Below, piece by piece: positions 15,256-24,452 of a DNA stretch of 32,165 nt. The DNA is from a virus. The stretch lies in IMG/VR virus record IMGVR_UViG_3300037674_000462, positions 1 to 32,165 of that record. One strand, 5' to 3'. Each line of letters opens with the position of its first letter. Position 1 is the first letter of the stretch. The translations under genes and the position numbers were made by a program. A model generated the notes under the pieces. The model did not search any database. It was not told the DNA's origin and saw nothing but the letters and a program-made list of their open reading frames with translations.

Positions 15256-15629
15256 TGGCTATAGGTTTTACAGATTTAACTAGTACAGTACGAACTCCAG
15301 ATAAAGGAATGACTAAAAGTTCCTCTCCAACTGTTCATAAAATACAGTTTGGAGATGGATATATGCAAAGAGTGACTGAAGGAATTAATCCTATAAAAGA
15401 AAGTTATCAAGTATCTTTTTCTAATAGAACAAGAACTGATATAGATGATATTGTAGCTTTTTTAGACAACAAAAAAGGGGTAACTGCTTTTAATTTTACT
15501 GTTCCTGATACAAATTCTTCAGGAAATGAGAAGACTATTAAAGTTATATGTGAAAGTTATAACTTAAATTGGATCAATGGTATTGCGTCCACAGTTTCAG
15601 CAACTTTTTTAAGGGTATATGAACCATGA
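15255..15629 (+). CDS. Minor tail protein, lambda gpM-like
   Basis: The 124-residue protein matches the small minor tail protein family that joins the tube to the tip complex. The key block is VHKIQFGDGYMQRVTEGINP (about residues 27-46), followed by YQVSFSNRTRTDIDDIVAFL and the AFNFTVPD strand. It is located directly after the tape measure and before the gpL-like gene, the same order as lambda M-L. It shares TAATG with the tape measure and overlaps the next gene by 4 bases. The length is normal for the family. Confidence 0.85.
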   Translation: MAIGFTDLTSTVRTPDKGMTKSSSPTVHKIQFGDGYMQRVTEGINPIKESYQVSFSNRTRTDIDDIVAFLDNKKGVTAFNFTVPDTNSSGNEKTIKVICESYNLNWINGIASTVSATFLRVYEP

Positions 15630-16825
15630 CAGATATAATAGCGTCAAGTCAAAAACTAGACACAGATGCTTCGGAGTTTATAGAATTATTTTCTATAGAA
15701 TACGCTGCAGGTAGCCATGCTTATTTTTATAATGGAGGATTCGAAGCAACAGATTCCTCGACTAAAGTTCGTTTTAGAGATGCTGTAGGAGGGACTGTAC
15801 GAGAATATACTCCTATTCCTATTGATATAGAAGGAATGAAATTTGAAATGGAAGGAGCCTCTGTTCGACCTACTTTAACTATAGCAAATATATCAACGAT
15901 TTTTTCAACATCTATAGGAGATATGAACTTTGAAGAGTTAATTGGACAAAGAGTAACTAAACGAACTACATTAAGAAAATATTTATACGATCAAAATACA
16001 ACGAATCCTCCTATTGAATATCCTGTTCAGTCTTATGTTATAGATAGAATAGTTAGTAAGAATATTTTACAAGTTGTTTTTGAATTAGCAAGTCCTTTTG
16101 ATTTGCAGGGTACTTCATTACCTAGTAGACAAATAATTGGAGGTGGTTGTCCTTGGAAATATCAAGGAGCTGCACTTTCTTTAGCTGAAAATGCAAAAAA
16201 AGGTGGTTGCAGTTGGGAACCTGATGGTAAAATCACTACATATGTGGGTACAGCTACTGATTATAATATTTATGTAAATAAAGCAGATGAATTTATAGTG
16301 CCTAATGCCATAGTTCAAGCATCTACATCCTCTCCTTCGATTTCAAGTTTTTATAGTTATAATGCAGGTAATTCTCTAACACGAGTAAACTCAAATGGCA
16401 GTAAAACAGCTTCCCAGGCAAAAATCTATCAGGTGATGACACCTATAACAGGTTTAGGAGCAACTCCTACAAATACTAATTCGGAAGTAGTTCGTAGGTT
16501 CAGACCATACAGTGCTTCAGATACTTACTATGCTTATACAGACACTGATTTTAATGAGTATGTTTTATATAATAATGTTATATGGCAAGTTAAAAATGTG
16601 ACTCAAACAGGAGGGTCTCATATAACAACTCCTGAATCAGGAAGTTACTGGCAACGAGGAGATAGTTGTGGAAAAAAACTTACTTCTTGTGCAAAACGTT
16701 TTCATTCTACAGGTACTTCCAGCACTATAAGTGGAGTTACAACAAAGCACGTTAAAGCTAATGCCCTTCGAGATTACATTACCTTACCTTTTGGTGGGTT
16801 CCCTGGTTCCAGAAGGTTTAAATGA
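15626..16825 (+). CDS. Minor tail protein, lambda gpL-like, with four conserved-type cysteines
   Basis: The 399-residue protein follows gpM and precedes gpK, as in lambda. The N-terminal domain (EFIELFSIEY ... TPIPIDIEGMKFEMEG ... RPTLTIANI) and the block VFELASPFDLQG are typical of gpL. It contains exactly four cysteines: Cys175 (GGCPWKYQG), Cys195 (GGCSWEPDG), Cys348 and Cys355 (SCGKKLTSCAKRF). In lambda, gpL binds an iron-sulphur cluster through four cysteines in this region, so a [4Fe-4S] site is likely here. Between Cys195 and Cys348 lies an insert of about 150 residues, rich in Tyr, Ser and Thr, that lambda gpL lacks as far as I recall; it may be a surface domain. The final LPFGGFPGSRRF is also typical. 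Confidence 0.87.
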   Translation: MTDIIASSQKLDTDASEFIELFSIEYAAGSHAYFYNGGFEATDSSTKVRFRDAVGGTVREYTPIPIDIEGMKFEMEGASVRPTLTIANISTIFSTSIGDMNFEELIGQRVTKRTTLRKYLYDQNTTNPPIEYPVQSYVIDRIVSKNILQVVFELASPFDLQGTSLPSRQIIGGGCPWKYQGAALSLAENAKKGGCSWEPDGKITTYVGTATDYNIYVNKADEFIVPNAIVQASTSSPSISSFYSYNAGNSLTRVNSNGSKTASQAKIYQVMTPITGLGATPTNTNSEVVRRFRPYSASDTYYAYTDTDFNEYVLYNNVIWQVKNVTQTGGSHITTPESGSYWQRGDSCGKKLTSCAKRFHSTGTSSTISGVTTKHVKANALRDYITLPFGGFPGSRRFK

Positions 16826-17529
16826 TAGATAATAAATTATTATTACAAATAGTTACAGATTTACAAAAAGATTACCCAAGAGAAGGTTGTGGAATATTAC
16901 TTAATAAAAGAGGCTCTTTACATTGGATCTATTGTACAAATATTGCGGAAGGAGACGAAGAATTCAAATTAGATTCTAAAGAGTATGTAAAAGCTAGTTT
17001 ATCTGGGGATATTTATGCCATTGTTCACAGTCATCCAGACTATAGTTGTGAGCCTAGTGAAGCAGATAAAGAAAATTCCAATATTTTAGGAATTCCTTAT
17101 TTTATAATATCTATACCTTCTTTAGATCATACTTTATATGAACCAGAGTATAAAGAGGTCCCTTTATTAGGTAGAATGTATGATTTTAAAACAGCAAACT
17201 GTTGGACTCTGGTTAGAGATTATTACAATCAAAAATTAAAAATAAGTCTTCCTACCATTGATTGGGAAGACGATTGGTGGAATAAGGAATTAGATTATTT
17301 TTCTGATATGGTTGATCCTTTTCAATTTTATGAGGTAAGTACTCCTCAGAAACATGATGTAGTTCTTTTCAGAATTAGAGCACCTGTAGAAAGTCATTGT
17401 GGAGTGTATCTTGAAGAAGATATTTTTATCCACCATTCAGAGAATAGACTTTCTTGTAGGGAAAATTTACAAAGTCGGTACTTTGCACCGCACGTAACGA
17501 GGTATATGAGATGCAAACAGTTAGGTTAG
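16822..17529 (+). CDS. Tail tip peptidase, lambda gpK-like (JAB/MPN + NlpC/P60)
   Basis: Two peptidase domains are fused in 235 residues. The N-terminal JAB/MPN metalloprotease has Glu21, the HSHP motif (His69, His71), Ser79 and Asp82, a complete JAMM-type site. The C-terminal NlpC/P60 domain has the nucleophile Cys127 in ANCWTLVRDYY, His192 in SHCGVYL and a third polar residue at the IFIHHS strand. NlpC/P60 enzymes cut peptidoglycan cross-link peptides, so this protein probably opens a local hole during DNA entry, while the JAB part may process a tail-tip partner. The gene overlaps gpL by 4 bases and the next gene by 19. Both active sites look intact. Confidence 0.9.
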   Translation: MIDNKLLLQIVTDLQKDYPREGCGILLNKRGSLHWIYCTNIAEGDEEFKLDSKEYVKASLSGDIYAIVHSHPDYSCEPSEADKENSNILGIPYFIISIPSLDHTLYEPEYKEVPLLGRMYDFKTANCWTLVRDYYNQKLKISLPTIDWEDDWWNKELDYFSDMVDPFQFYEVSTPQKHDVVLFRIRAPVESHCGVYLEEDIFIHHSENRLSCRENLQSRYFAPHVTRYMRCKQLG

Positions 17530-18383
17530 AAGGAAAATTAGGGGAAAAATTTGGAGAGGTATGGGAAATGAACATAACTTCTCTTTCTGAAATTTTTAGA
17601 TTAATAGGATGTCAAACTCGAGGATTTCAACAGCATATGATTCATGCTGCAGAGAATGATATCGAGTTTGCTATTCAACAAGGATCTGATTTTTATGGAG
17701 AAGAAGATTTACTACTTTCTAATAATCTAAAAGAGGATGATATTATAATTACTCAAATTCCCGCAGGGCAGAAAAGTGGTTTTGCAAAAATAATAGCAGC
17801 AGTATTAATAGTATGGCTAATGGTTATCTCAGCAGGTGGCGCTGCGGGGCTAGGTAGTATGCTTGGTGGTCAAGGAGCTACTGGTGGCATCCTGGCAGGG
17901 ATTGGGAGTCAGGGTATAGCACAATTTGTGGCGTGGTCCGCCATGGGAATAGCATTAAACCTAGCAATGAGTGGAATAAGTCAGCTTCTTGCTCCAGGCC
18001 CTGAAACTGATTCTAGAGAAACGAACGAAGCTTATTTATTCGATGGTCCTGTCAACCAACTTAAACAAGGTGTTCCAGTTCCAATTGCTTATGGAGAATT
18101 GGTGGTAGGAGGCTCTCCTATGAATGTATCTTATAGGTCTTCAAAATTTCCGTCTGGAGGTTATAATTTTGGAGCTTGGAACCACGGACAAAATTATAAT
18201 GGACCCGATACTACTTCAGATGCAGGAAAGACCCAAACTCCAACACCTACAGATACGGACGGAGATACTTGGCCAGATCCTACAGACGAGACTGTTTATC
18301 CTCATATAGGACACACAAATGATTGGGGCTTGGGTACCTGGGAAGCCGATGACTATATCGAAACCCACGTAGCAAACGTATAA
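17511..18383 (+). CDS. Tail assembly protein, lambda gpI-like, with Asp-rich C-terminal tail
   Basis: The 290-residue protein fits the gpI position and pattern: a ubiquitin-like N-terminal part (MQTVRLEGKLGEKFGEVWEM ... DIIITQIPAG), then a long hydrophobic Ala/Gly-rich stretch at about residues 92-160, then the conserved-type block ETNEAYLFDGPVNQLKQGVP followed by VPIAYGELVVGG. The last 70 residues are unusual: Gly/Asn-rich, then TDTDGDTWPDPTDE (Asp248, 250, 252, 256). This resembles thrombospondin type-3 or dockerin-like calcium-binding loops. The ATG lies inside the gpK gene with a 19-base overlap. In lambda, gpI helps assemble the J-containing tip and may not remain in the virion. Confidence 0.8.
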   Translation: MQTVRLEGKLGEKFGEVWEMNITSLSEIFRLIGCQTRGFQQHMIHAAENDIEFAIQQGSDFYGEEDLLLSNNLKEDDIIITQIPAGQKSGFAKIIAAVLIVWLMVISAGGAAGLGSMLGGQGATGGILAGIGSQGIAQFVAWSAMGIALNLAMSGISQLLAPGPETDSRETNEAYLFDGPVNQLKQGVPVPIAYGELVVGGSPMNVSYRSSKFPSGGYNFGAWNHGQNYNGPDTTSDAGKTQTPTPTDTDGDTWPDPTDETVYPHIGHTNDWGLGTWEADDYIETHVANV

Positions 18384-18393
18384 GGAGAATAAC

Positions 18394-21300
18394 ATGGTAG
18401 GAGGAGTATCAGATTTACACCCCATAAATGTAGAGACACGCGGCCCAGTAGATTCTCGTCTGGAGAATTGGCCGTATCCGTCTGAACATCAATATGGCAT
18501 GATTTATGATTTAATAAGCGAAGGAGAGATTCAAGGTTTAGTAAATGGTATATCTAGTATCTACTTAAATAATGTTCCTATACAAAATACAGCAACTAAA
18601 GCAGAAGCAGGCGGAAGAGTAGGAAGTAGTACTACTACAGCTAATAGTATTAATGTTACTGTTCCTTCTTCTTTTATTTCTGGAATGAGCACAGCTCAGG
18701 GGTCCAGATTTGTAAATATTATGAATGCTGCAGCTACAGGTTCTGTTAATGGAAATTATAGTCAAGGATCTACTACAATAACTACTACTACAAACATGTT
18801 TACTTCTACAATGGACGATGACATAGTAGCAGGTCTTTATGCTACTAGTACTGTTAAACAAAGTAAAGTTTCAATTCTACCTAGGTATGTTACTATTCCG
18901 GGTTCGATGGCCGACGGGTCTGATGGCAGATATCTTTTATTGGCCTACGTTGCTCCTAATCAGATTGAAATCTATCCCGGACTTCAGAAAGCGGTAAGTA
19001 GTGGAACTAAAATTCATGTAGATTATATTGGAAAAATAGTTTCTTATGCTACTAGCACTGTTTTTACAGTGACTCCTGCTGTCCCTAGAGCCGTTACTCA
19101 TTCTCCTACTCAGTTTTCTATTCGTTTGAGTAGCTATGGCACAGCGGGAGACAGTAATTTTGAAGGTGTTAGAGGCGACTTCAGAACAGGTACTAGATAT
19201 CAAATGTTAACCGCAACAGGTTCTGCAGATGGGGTGCCAAATGCTAGTTTTACAGCAGCACCTGGAAATAAGTTAGAATGGACTACAGGTTTTAATACTC
19301 ATAATTTTGATGGAACAGATACTGGCGATAGCGGCTCTCAATCTCCGCAAGTAATAAATCCAACTGCAGCGCCTTTTAACTTAACAGCAGATCAAGCGAA
19401 GCAAATAGATTCAGCTAGATTAATAATAGAGTTTCCTGCAGGATTAAGTGCTCAAACAGACGAAGGAAATGAAGTAGCTGGAATTTGTGAGTTTCAAATA
19501 TTTGTTCATTATAAAAGTAATTCTTCTGACAGTTCGTATAAGAAAGTTTTAAAAGTAGGAAGGCATAATCCTGATTCTTTTGTTGCATATGGAGCTGCAG
19601 GAAGTTTAATTGGTGTAGGTTTTGCTGCTGATACGAGTATTATTCGAGCTAAAACTCAAACTGCTTTTGTTGTAGAATTTACAGCAAATCTTACAGATAT
19701 TAAACCTTTTACAGATTGGTATCTTGAAATTAAAAGAACAACTCCTTCTACTCAGAAAGACTATACACAACCAAGTAAATATCCAAATCATTCTTTTCAG
19801 GGAATGGCTCAACTTAAATTTGTTGAACTTATGGTTCATGATAAATTAAATTACCCTAATAGTGCGTATGGACAAGTTGTTTTTTCTGCCCGAGATTTCC
19901 CCACTGTTCCTCACAGAGCCTATCATATACGAGGTAAGAAAATAAAAGTCCCTAGTAATTATATTACTCGCGAAGAACAAAATTATAATTCTCCTTTAAC
20001 TCAAGAAGCTAGTTATAATAGACATGTAACTACTGGAGTAAAAGCAAGTTCTTATCAAGTTTGGGACGGTAATTTTCGAGGAGACGATAGTCTTAACGGT
20101 AGTCATGTAAATAGACATAAAGTTTATTGTAATAATCCAGCTTGGGTATTTTATGATATCTTGACTAATAAAGAATACGGATTAGGTATGCACTTAGAAG
20201 ATACAGATATTGATAAATATTCTTTATATCAAATTGGTAGATACTGTGATGAAATGGTACCAGATGGAAAAGGAGGCTTAGAACCTAGATTTACTGCAAA
20301 TCTTTATATTGCTAAATTAACAGAAGCATATAAAGTACTAAAAGATATGGCTAGTATTTTTAGAGGTATGATTATATGGATGGATGGACAGGTAACTGCA
20401 GTTCAAGATCGTCCTAAAGAACCAGTATATACGTTTACAACTGGAAACGTTGAAAATGGACTATTTGAGTATGAATACACAGGTTCAAAAGCTCGAGCAA
20501 ACCAAATAAATGTTACATATAACGATCCAGAGCAGCTATTCAAACAAACTGTACTAGTTATTGATGATGTAGATAATATAGTCGAGACAGGAAAAATAGT
20601 AAAAAATGATACTTTAGCTTTTGGTTGTACTTCACCTGGACAAGCTACTAGATGGGCTAATTGGATGTTAAAAACAAACCTTCTAGAAACAGAACTAGTA
20701 AAATTTACGACTTCTATAGCAGGAGGATTTCTACGTCCCGGTGATATAATTATAGTACAAGATAAAAAACTTTCTTCTATAGAATTTAGTGGAAGACTTG
20801 GAGCAGGAAGTACTACTACTTCCATAGCATTAGATCGTAATGTGGTACTACAGAGTGGACAGACTTATGAATTATTTATATTCTTTCCTGAGCCAGGCGC
20901 TTATTTACAACAAGATTCTGCAACTATTAATTCTGTAGTTTATTCACGAGGAGATTTAATTAGTACAGATGCTTCTGGAGCGGCCATTGATACAGCATTA
21001 GAAGCAGCTAATTTAAAGGATGATTCCGGAAACGATGTATTTACATATTATTCACAGGAAGGAAGATTAGAGAAAAAAACCATAACTACTTCGGCAGGAA
21101 CAGTTAGTACTTTGGCTGTTTCTTCTGCCTTCTCTTCAGCAGCTCCTTCAGATACAGTCTGGGCTATTAGTAACGTCAATGATTTACGGACAGATGCTCC
21201 TATTAAGTATCGTGTTTTAGCACTAGAAGAAGATGACTCCCATAAATTTAGTATTTTGGCAGGGAAATATTCAGAAGAGAAATATGATGAAATAGAAAAG

Positions 21301-24300
21301 AAATTTTTAATTCCGACAGAGCAATATAAAGATACACCTAGCAAAGACGCTGTTGTACCTGCTCCTACAGGAGTACGTATGACTATGACTCCTTCTTCCG
21401 GAATTTCGGGTCAATCTTCGGGTAATGAGTATATACTTAATTTATCTTGGAATGCACCGGAACCTTCTGGTTCTTATCCTTTCTATAAATTTTTAGAGTC
21501 TTATGAAATACGACATCCTTTTAATCCTAATTTTGATGGATCTACTACTTCTTTAATTATTCCTGGATCTCGAACTAGTACAACATTTACAAATGTACAA
21601 GATGGAGTATATACCATAAAAGTCAGAACTAGAAATACTCAAGGACAAGTTTCTAGCTGGGCCAGAGTAACACAAACTGTAAAACCTAGTGAGGTAACAT
21701 CATCGAACTTTGGTAGAGCAGGAAGATTAGCTTTTGGAGGAACTGCTAGTTCTAATACTACAATATCTGGGAATGGTGGTTTTAAGTTTGCGAAAGCAGA
21801 TTTTAGATATGTTGCTCCTGGAGGCTCAAGTTTTGATCAAAATGGATCTATGTCTGAAGTAGCTTTTTCTTCTATGTCAAATGGAGATGTTGCGTATGCT
21901 TATTATGATCATAGTGCTATTGGTTTTATAGCTGCACAACTTCATGCAGATAATGTAGTTGTTGATACAGGTGGAGAAGTATTAGGAGTAAATTACTGGA
22001 AAACCTTAGGAGCTAGTAATAATGGATTATCTACTTTAACAAGCGGTACTGTTGTAACTACTGTAGGCAGTAATGTAGTTACAGGTAGTGGAACTGTATT
22101 TAACACAGATTTTGATGCTGGAGATTTAATTAAGATAACTACTTCTAATGCAGCGGGCACTCAATTATCTACAGCAGAATATGCAGAAGTTACACGAATA
22201 GAAAGTAATACTATATTACACTGTACTTCTAATTTTACTAAGGCGCAAAGTGGCTATGCTTATAAACAAAGTTTTAAGCCTGATTTTGCCACAGATGCAG
22301 TAGTGACTAAAATCTCTAAGAGCGGTGGTAATTATAGTTTAGTTAATTATGTTATTGGAGACGGTAGTGAAGGATCTGATGGAAGACAAACAGTAAATGG
22401 AATAATATATAGAACTGCCGCCTCAAGTTCAACACCAGCAGTACCTAGTATGACGTCGTATACTTTCAGCACTAGAGCATTCACTGGAGGAAATACTAGT
22501 GCTTGGAGTTTAAGTCCTCCTGCTATAACTGCTGCTAATGCTAATAATTTTTGGCAAGCTGATTATAAGGTAACAGAAACAGTAGCTCTAGGTAATGCAG
22601 GCGTTCCTTCTTATGGACCTCTTTCTAGAAGATTAGACGGTACAGGAAATACTATAGGCAAAGATGAAGGAGACCTAGATGTTGATAATTTAGCTGATTC
22701 AGGAAACACTAAGACCGGCGCTGTGAGGGCCTGGGCAAAAATTAATGAAGACTTGCAATGGACAGGCGATTTTAAAAATAACGGTAGTGTGTATAGTCAA
22801 TTAAATGTTACCAATGAAATTGGAGCAAAAAGCCAAGAATCAACTAATAGATTTACTTTAGATACTGATAGTACTGAAGGTAGATTTGGATATAAAATTG
22901 GTGGAGGAGCTACTGCATATAATAACGTTTTTTCTTCGGCAGAAAGAACAAAACTAGATCGATTACGTTTAGGACAAGATCCTGCAGATGCTGCTAAGAG
23001 TATTCTAAATAATGGCATCACAATAGACGGGTCCGGAGTACTTACAGGAATTGGTACAGGAAGTATAGTAGTAAATTCAGCTAAAACAACATGGGACCAT
23101 GTTAGAGGTAATTCTTCTACTAATACAAGACCTGCAGATGGAGCCACTATAGGAGCTGTATTTGGTACTAATCTTTATAGTTCAGGAACAACTAATTTTA
23201 CAGCCGCAGAACTCAAGAATGCTAATCAAGATTGGCAAGATGTATCGGGAACAGGTATACCAGCAGATGGAGCAACAGTAGGAGCAATTGCAGGAACAAA
23301 TTTATGGAGAGCTGGTGGAACACAAGTACTCACAGATAATCAGATTATTACTTCTGCTGGAACTTCAGCAGATACAGCAAAAGTTAATAATGTTACTGCG
23401 GCAACAGTTAGTGGAGGAGCAGTAAGAGCTAATGCAGGACTTGATTCCAGTGGTAATGTAAATAGAACTGTACCTACAAGCTTTTATACAGATACAAATA
23501 CTCATCCTGCTGCAGCCGAAGTTAGAGGTCACTTCTCAGGAACTGGAATTAATACCGGTTCAGGAGTTATAACAAATACCACTTATGCAAACTTAGCAGC
23601 TTTGGATTCGACTGCTTCAGCTCAGTTAGCTGCGGCAACAGTACAAGGCCAATGGAATGTATATTCTAGCAGAACTTTCGTTCCTTATCAAAAGTTTCTA
23701 GGGACAGGTACTGGAGCAACTGCTTCTTCTTCTCCTGCTGGCAACACCTCGGTGACAGTTTATGCTCTCCATACTTCTGAAACTGATCGTAATGTTGTAG
23801 TAACTATATCAATAAATTCAGGTAAAACATCAGTTACTGCTAGTATGGCTTCATCAAGTTATTTTACTGCTAGCGGCGGTGGCGGTGCTAGTCTTGGGGG
23901 TAATAATTTTATAACAATAACTCATTCTGCTTCAGGGCAGAGCGCTGTGATTTCGTATGCATTAATTGATTCTACTGAAGGATCTACTGTTATATGTTGT
24001 TTTACTGAAGAAACTTTAGTAACTATGTCTGATTATACTTCAAAGAGCATAAAAGATATACAAATAGGAGACTCAGTAAAAACAGAAACAGGAATAGCAG
24101 AAGTAATAGATCTACATCCAACAATATTAGGCGACAGAAAATTATATTCTATAAATGGTGCTAAAGCTTTTGTAACCTCTGAACATCCTTTTAAAACAGA
24201 ACAAGGATGGAAATCTATTGACCCAGAAAGAACAAAGTTAGAAAGAGAAGAACTATTTGAAGAGCTAAATGGAGATTTACAAATAGGAGATAAAATTTTA

Positions 24301-24438
24301 AAATTAAACAATGAATATGAAGAGGTATCTAGTATTATTTCAGTAGAAGAACCTTCAGATACTTATCTTTATAATTTCACAGTAAATGGTAGTGATCATT
24401 CTTATTATGCGAATGGTTACTGTGTTCATAATAAGTAA
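18394..24438 (+). CDS. Central tail-tip / host-specificity protein, lambda gpJ-like, with C-terminal Hint domain
   Basis: The 2014-residue protein is the hub of the tail tip and probably recognises the host. The N-terminal half is J-like: MIYDLISEGEIQGLVNG near the start, KEYGLGMHLEDTDIDKYSLY, MIIWMDGQVTAVQDRP, and the ATRWANWML and FLRPGDIIIVQD blocks. A fibronectin type III-like domain follows at about residues 988-1096 (LNLSWNAPEP ... YTIKVRTRNTQGQVSSW). A beta domain lies at about 1217-1296 and a repeat pair ending in PADGAT-GA--GTNL near 1567-1640. From Cys1869 to the end is a Hint domain (CFTEETLV, TSEHPF with His1931, terminal VHNK with His2012 and Asn2013). AAGGAG lies 6 bases before the ATG. 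A GNAT-like gene follows 14 bases later. Confidence 0.93.
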   Translation: MVGGVSDLHPINVETRGPVDSRLENWPYPSEHQYGMIYDLISEGEIQGLVNGISSIYLNNVPIQNTATKAEAGGRVGSSTTTANSINVTVPSSFISGMSTAQGSRFVNIMNAAATGSVNGNYSQGSTTITTTTNMFTSTMDDDIVAGLYATSTVKQSKVSILPRYVTIPGSMADGSDGRYLLLAYVAPNQIEIYPGLQKAVSSGTKIHVDYIGKIVSYATSTVFTVTPAVPRAVTHSPTQFSIRLSSYGTAGDSNFEGVRGDFRTGTRYQMLTATGSADGVPNASFTAAPGNKLEWTTGFNTHNFDGTDTGDSGSQSPQVINPTAAPFNLTADQAKQIDSARLIIEFPAGLSAQTDEGNEVAGICEFQIFVHYKSNSSDSSYKKVLKVGRHNPDSFVAYGAAGSLIGVGFAADTSIIRAKTQTAFVVEFTANLTDIKPFTDWYLEIKRTTPSTQKDYTQPSKYPNHSFQGMAQLKFVELMVHDKLNYPNSAYGQVVFSARDFPTVPHRAYHIRGKKIKVPSNYITREEQNYNSPLTQEASYNRHVTTGVKASSYQVWDGNFRGDDSLNGSHVNRHKVYCNNPAWVFYDILTNKEYGLGMHLEDTDIDKYSLYQIGRYCDEMVPDGKGGLEPRFTANLYIAKLTEAYKVLKDMASIFRGMIIWMDGQVTAVQDRPKEPVYTFTTGNVENGLFEYEYTGSKARANQINVTYNDPEQLFKQTVLVIDDVDNIVETGKIVKNDTLAFGCTSPGQATRWANWMLKTNLLETELVKFTTSIAGGFLRPGDIIIVQDKKLSSIEFSGRLGAGSTTTSIALDRNVVLQSGQTYELFIFFPEPGAYLQQDSATINSVVYSRGDLISTDASGAAIDTALEAANLKDDSGNDVFTYYSQEGRLEKKTITTSAGTVSTLAVSSAFSSAAPSDTVWAISNVNDLRTDAPIKYRVLALEEDDSHKFSILAGKYSEEKYDEIEKKFLIPTEQYKDTPSKDAVVPAPTGVRMTMTPSSGISGQSSGNEYILNLSWNAPEPSGSYPFYKFLESYEIRHPFNPNFDGSTTSLIIPGSRTSTTFTNVQDGVYTIKVRTRNTQGQVSSWARVTQTVKPSEVTSSNFGRAGRLAFGGTASSNTTISGNGGFKFAKADFRYVAPGGSSFDQNGSMSEVAFSSMSNGDVAYAYYDHSAIGFIAAQLHADNVVVDTGGEVLGVNYWKTLGASNNGLSTLTSGTVVTTVGSNVVTGSGTVFNTDFDAGDLIKITTSNAAGTQLSTAEYAEVTRIESNTILHCTSNFTKAQSGYAYKQSFKPDFATDAVVTKISKSGGNYSLVNYVIGDGSEGSDGRQTVNGIIYRTAASSSTPAVPSMTSYTFSTRAFTGGNTSAWSLSPPAITAANANNFWQADYKVTETVALGNAGVPSYGPLSRRLDGTGNTIGKDEGDLDVDNLADSGNTKTGAVRAWAKINEDLQWTGDFKNNGSVYSQLNVTNEIGAKSQESTNRFTLDTDSTEGRFGYKIGGGATAYNNVFSSAERTKLDRLRLGQDPADAAKSILNNGITIDGSGVLTGIGTGSIVVNSAKTTWDHVRGNSSTNTRPADGATIGAVFGTNLYSSGTTNFTAAELKNANQDWQDVSGTGIPADGATVGAIAGTNLWRAGGTQVLTDNQIITSAGTSADTAKVNNVTAATVSGGAVRANAGLDSSGNVNRTVPTSFYTDTNTHPAAAEVRGHFSGTGINTGSGVITNTTYANLAALDSTASAQLAAATVQGQWNVYSSRTFVPYQKFLGTGTGATASSSPAGNTSVTVYALHTSETDRNVVVTISINSGKTSVTASMASSSYFTASGGGGASLGGNNFITITHSASGQSAVISYALIDSTEGSTVICCFTEETLVTMSDYTSKSIKDIQIGDSVKTETGIAEVIDLHPTILGDRKLYSINGAKAFVTSEHPFKTEQGWKSIDPERTKLEREELFEELNGDLQIGDKILKLNNEYEEVSSIISVEEPSDTYLYNFTVNGSDHSYYANGYCVHNK
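23091..23315 (+). repeat. Two-copy internal protein repeat in the J-like gene
   Basis: Two diverged copies (about 23091-23190 and 23232-23315) encode W..V followed by PADGAT(I/V)GA..GTNL. The first reads ADGATIGAVFGTNLYSSG and the second ADGATVGAIAGTNLWRAG. The copies differ at many silent sites, so this is an old protein-level duplication. Confidence 0.6.
23998..24435 (+). other. Hint (hedgehog/intein) autoprocessing domain at the C-terminus of the J-like protein
   Basis: This is a 146-residue domain. The N-terminal block CFTEETLVTM ... IKDIQIGDSVKTETG matches intein block A. TSEHPFKTEQGW matches block B, with His1931. The end TYLYNFTVNG ... YYANGYCVHNK matches blocks F/G, with His2012-Asn2013. 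Only one Lys follows Asn2013, so there is no C-extein and normal splicing is impossible. N-terminal thioester chemistry at Cys1869 remains possible, as in hedgehog proteins and bacterial intein-like domains. No homing-endonuclease insert is present. Confidence 0.88.
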
Positions 24439-24452
24439 CAAAGGAGAAATCA

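Noticed and set aside
23998-24435. A splicing intein
   Set aside because: Only one residue follows the terminal His-Asn, so there is no C-extein to join and no Ser/Thr/Cys at +1. Hint-type autoprocessing is the better reading.
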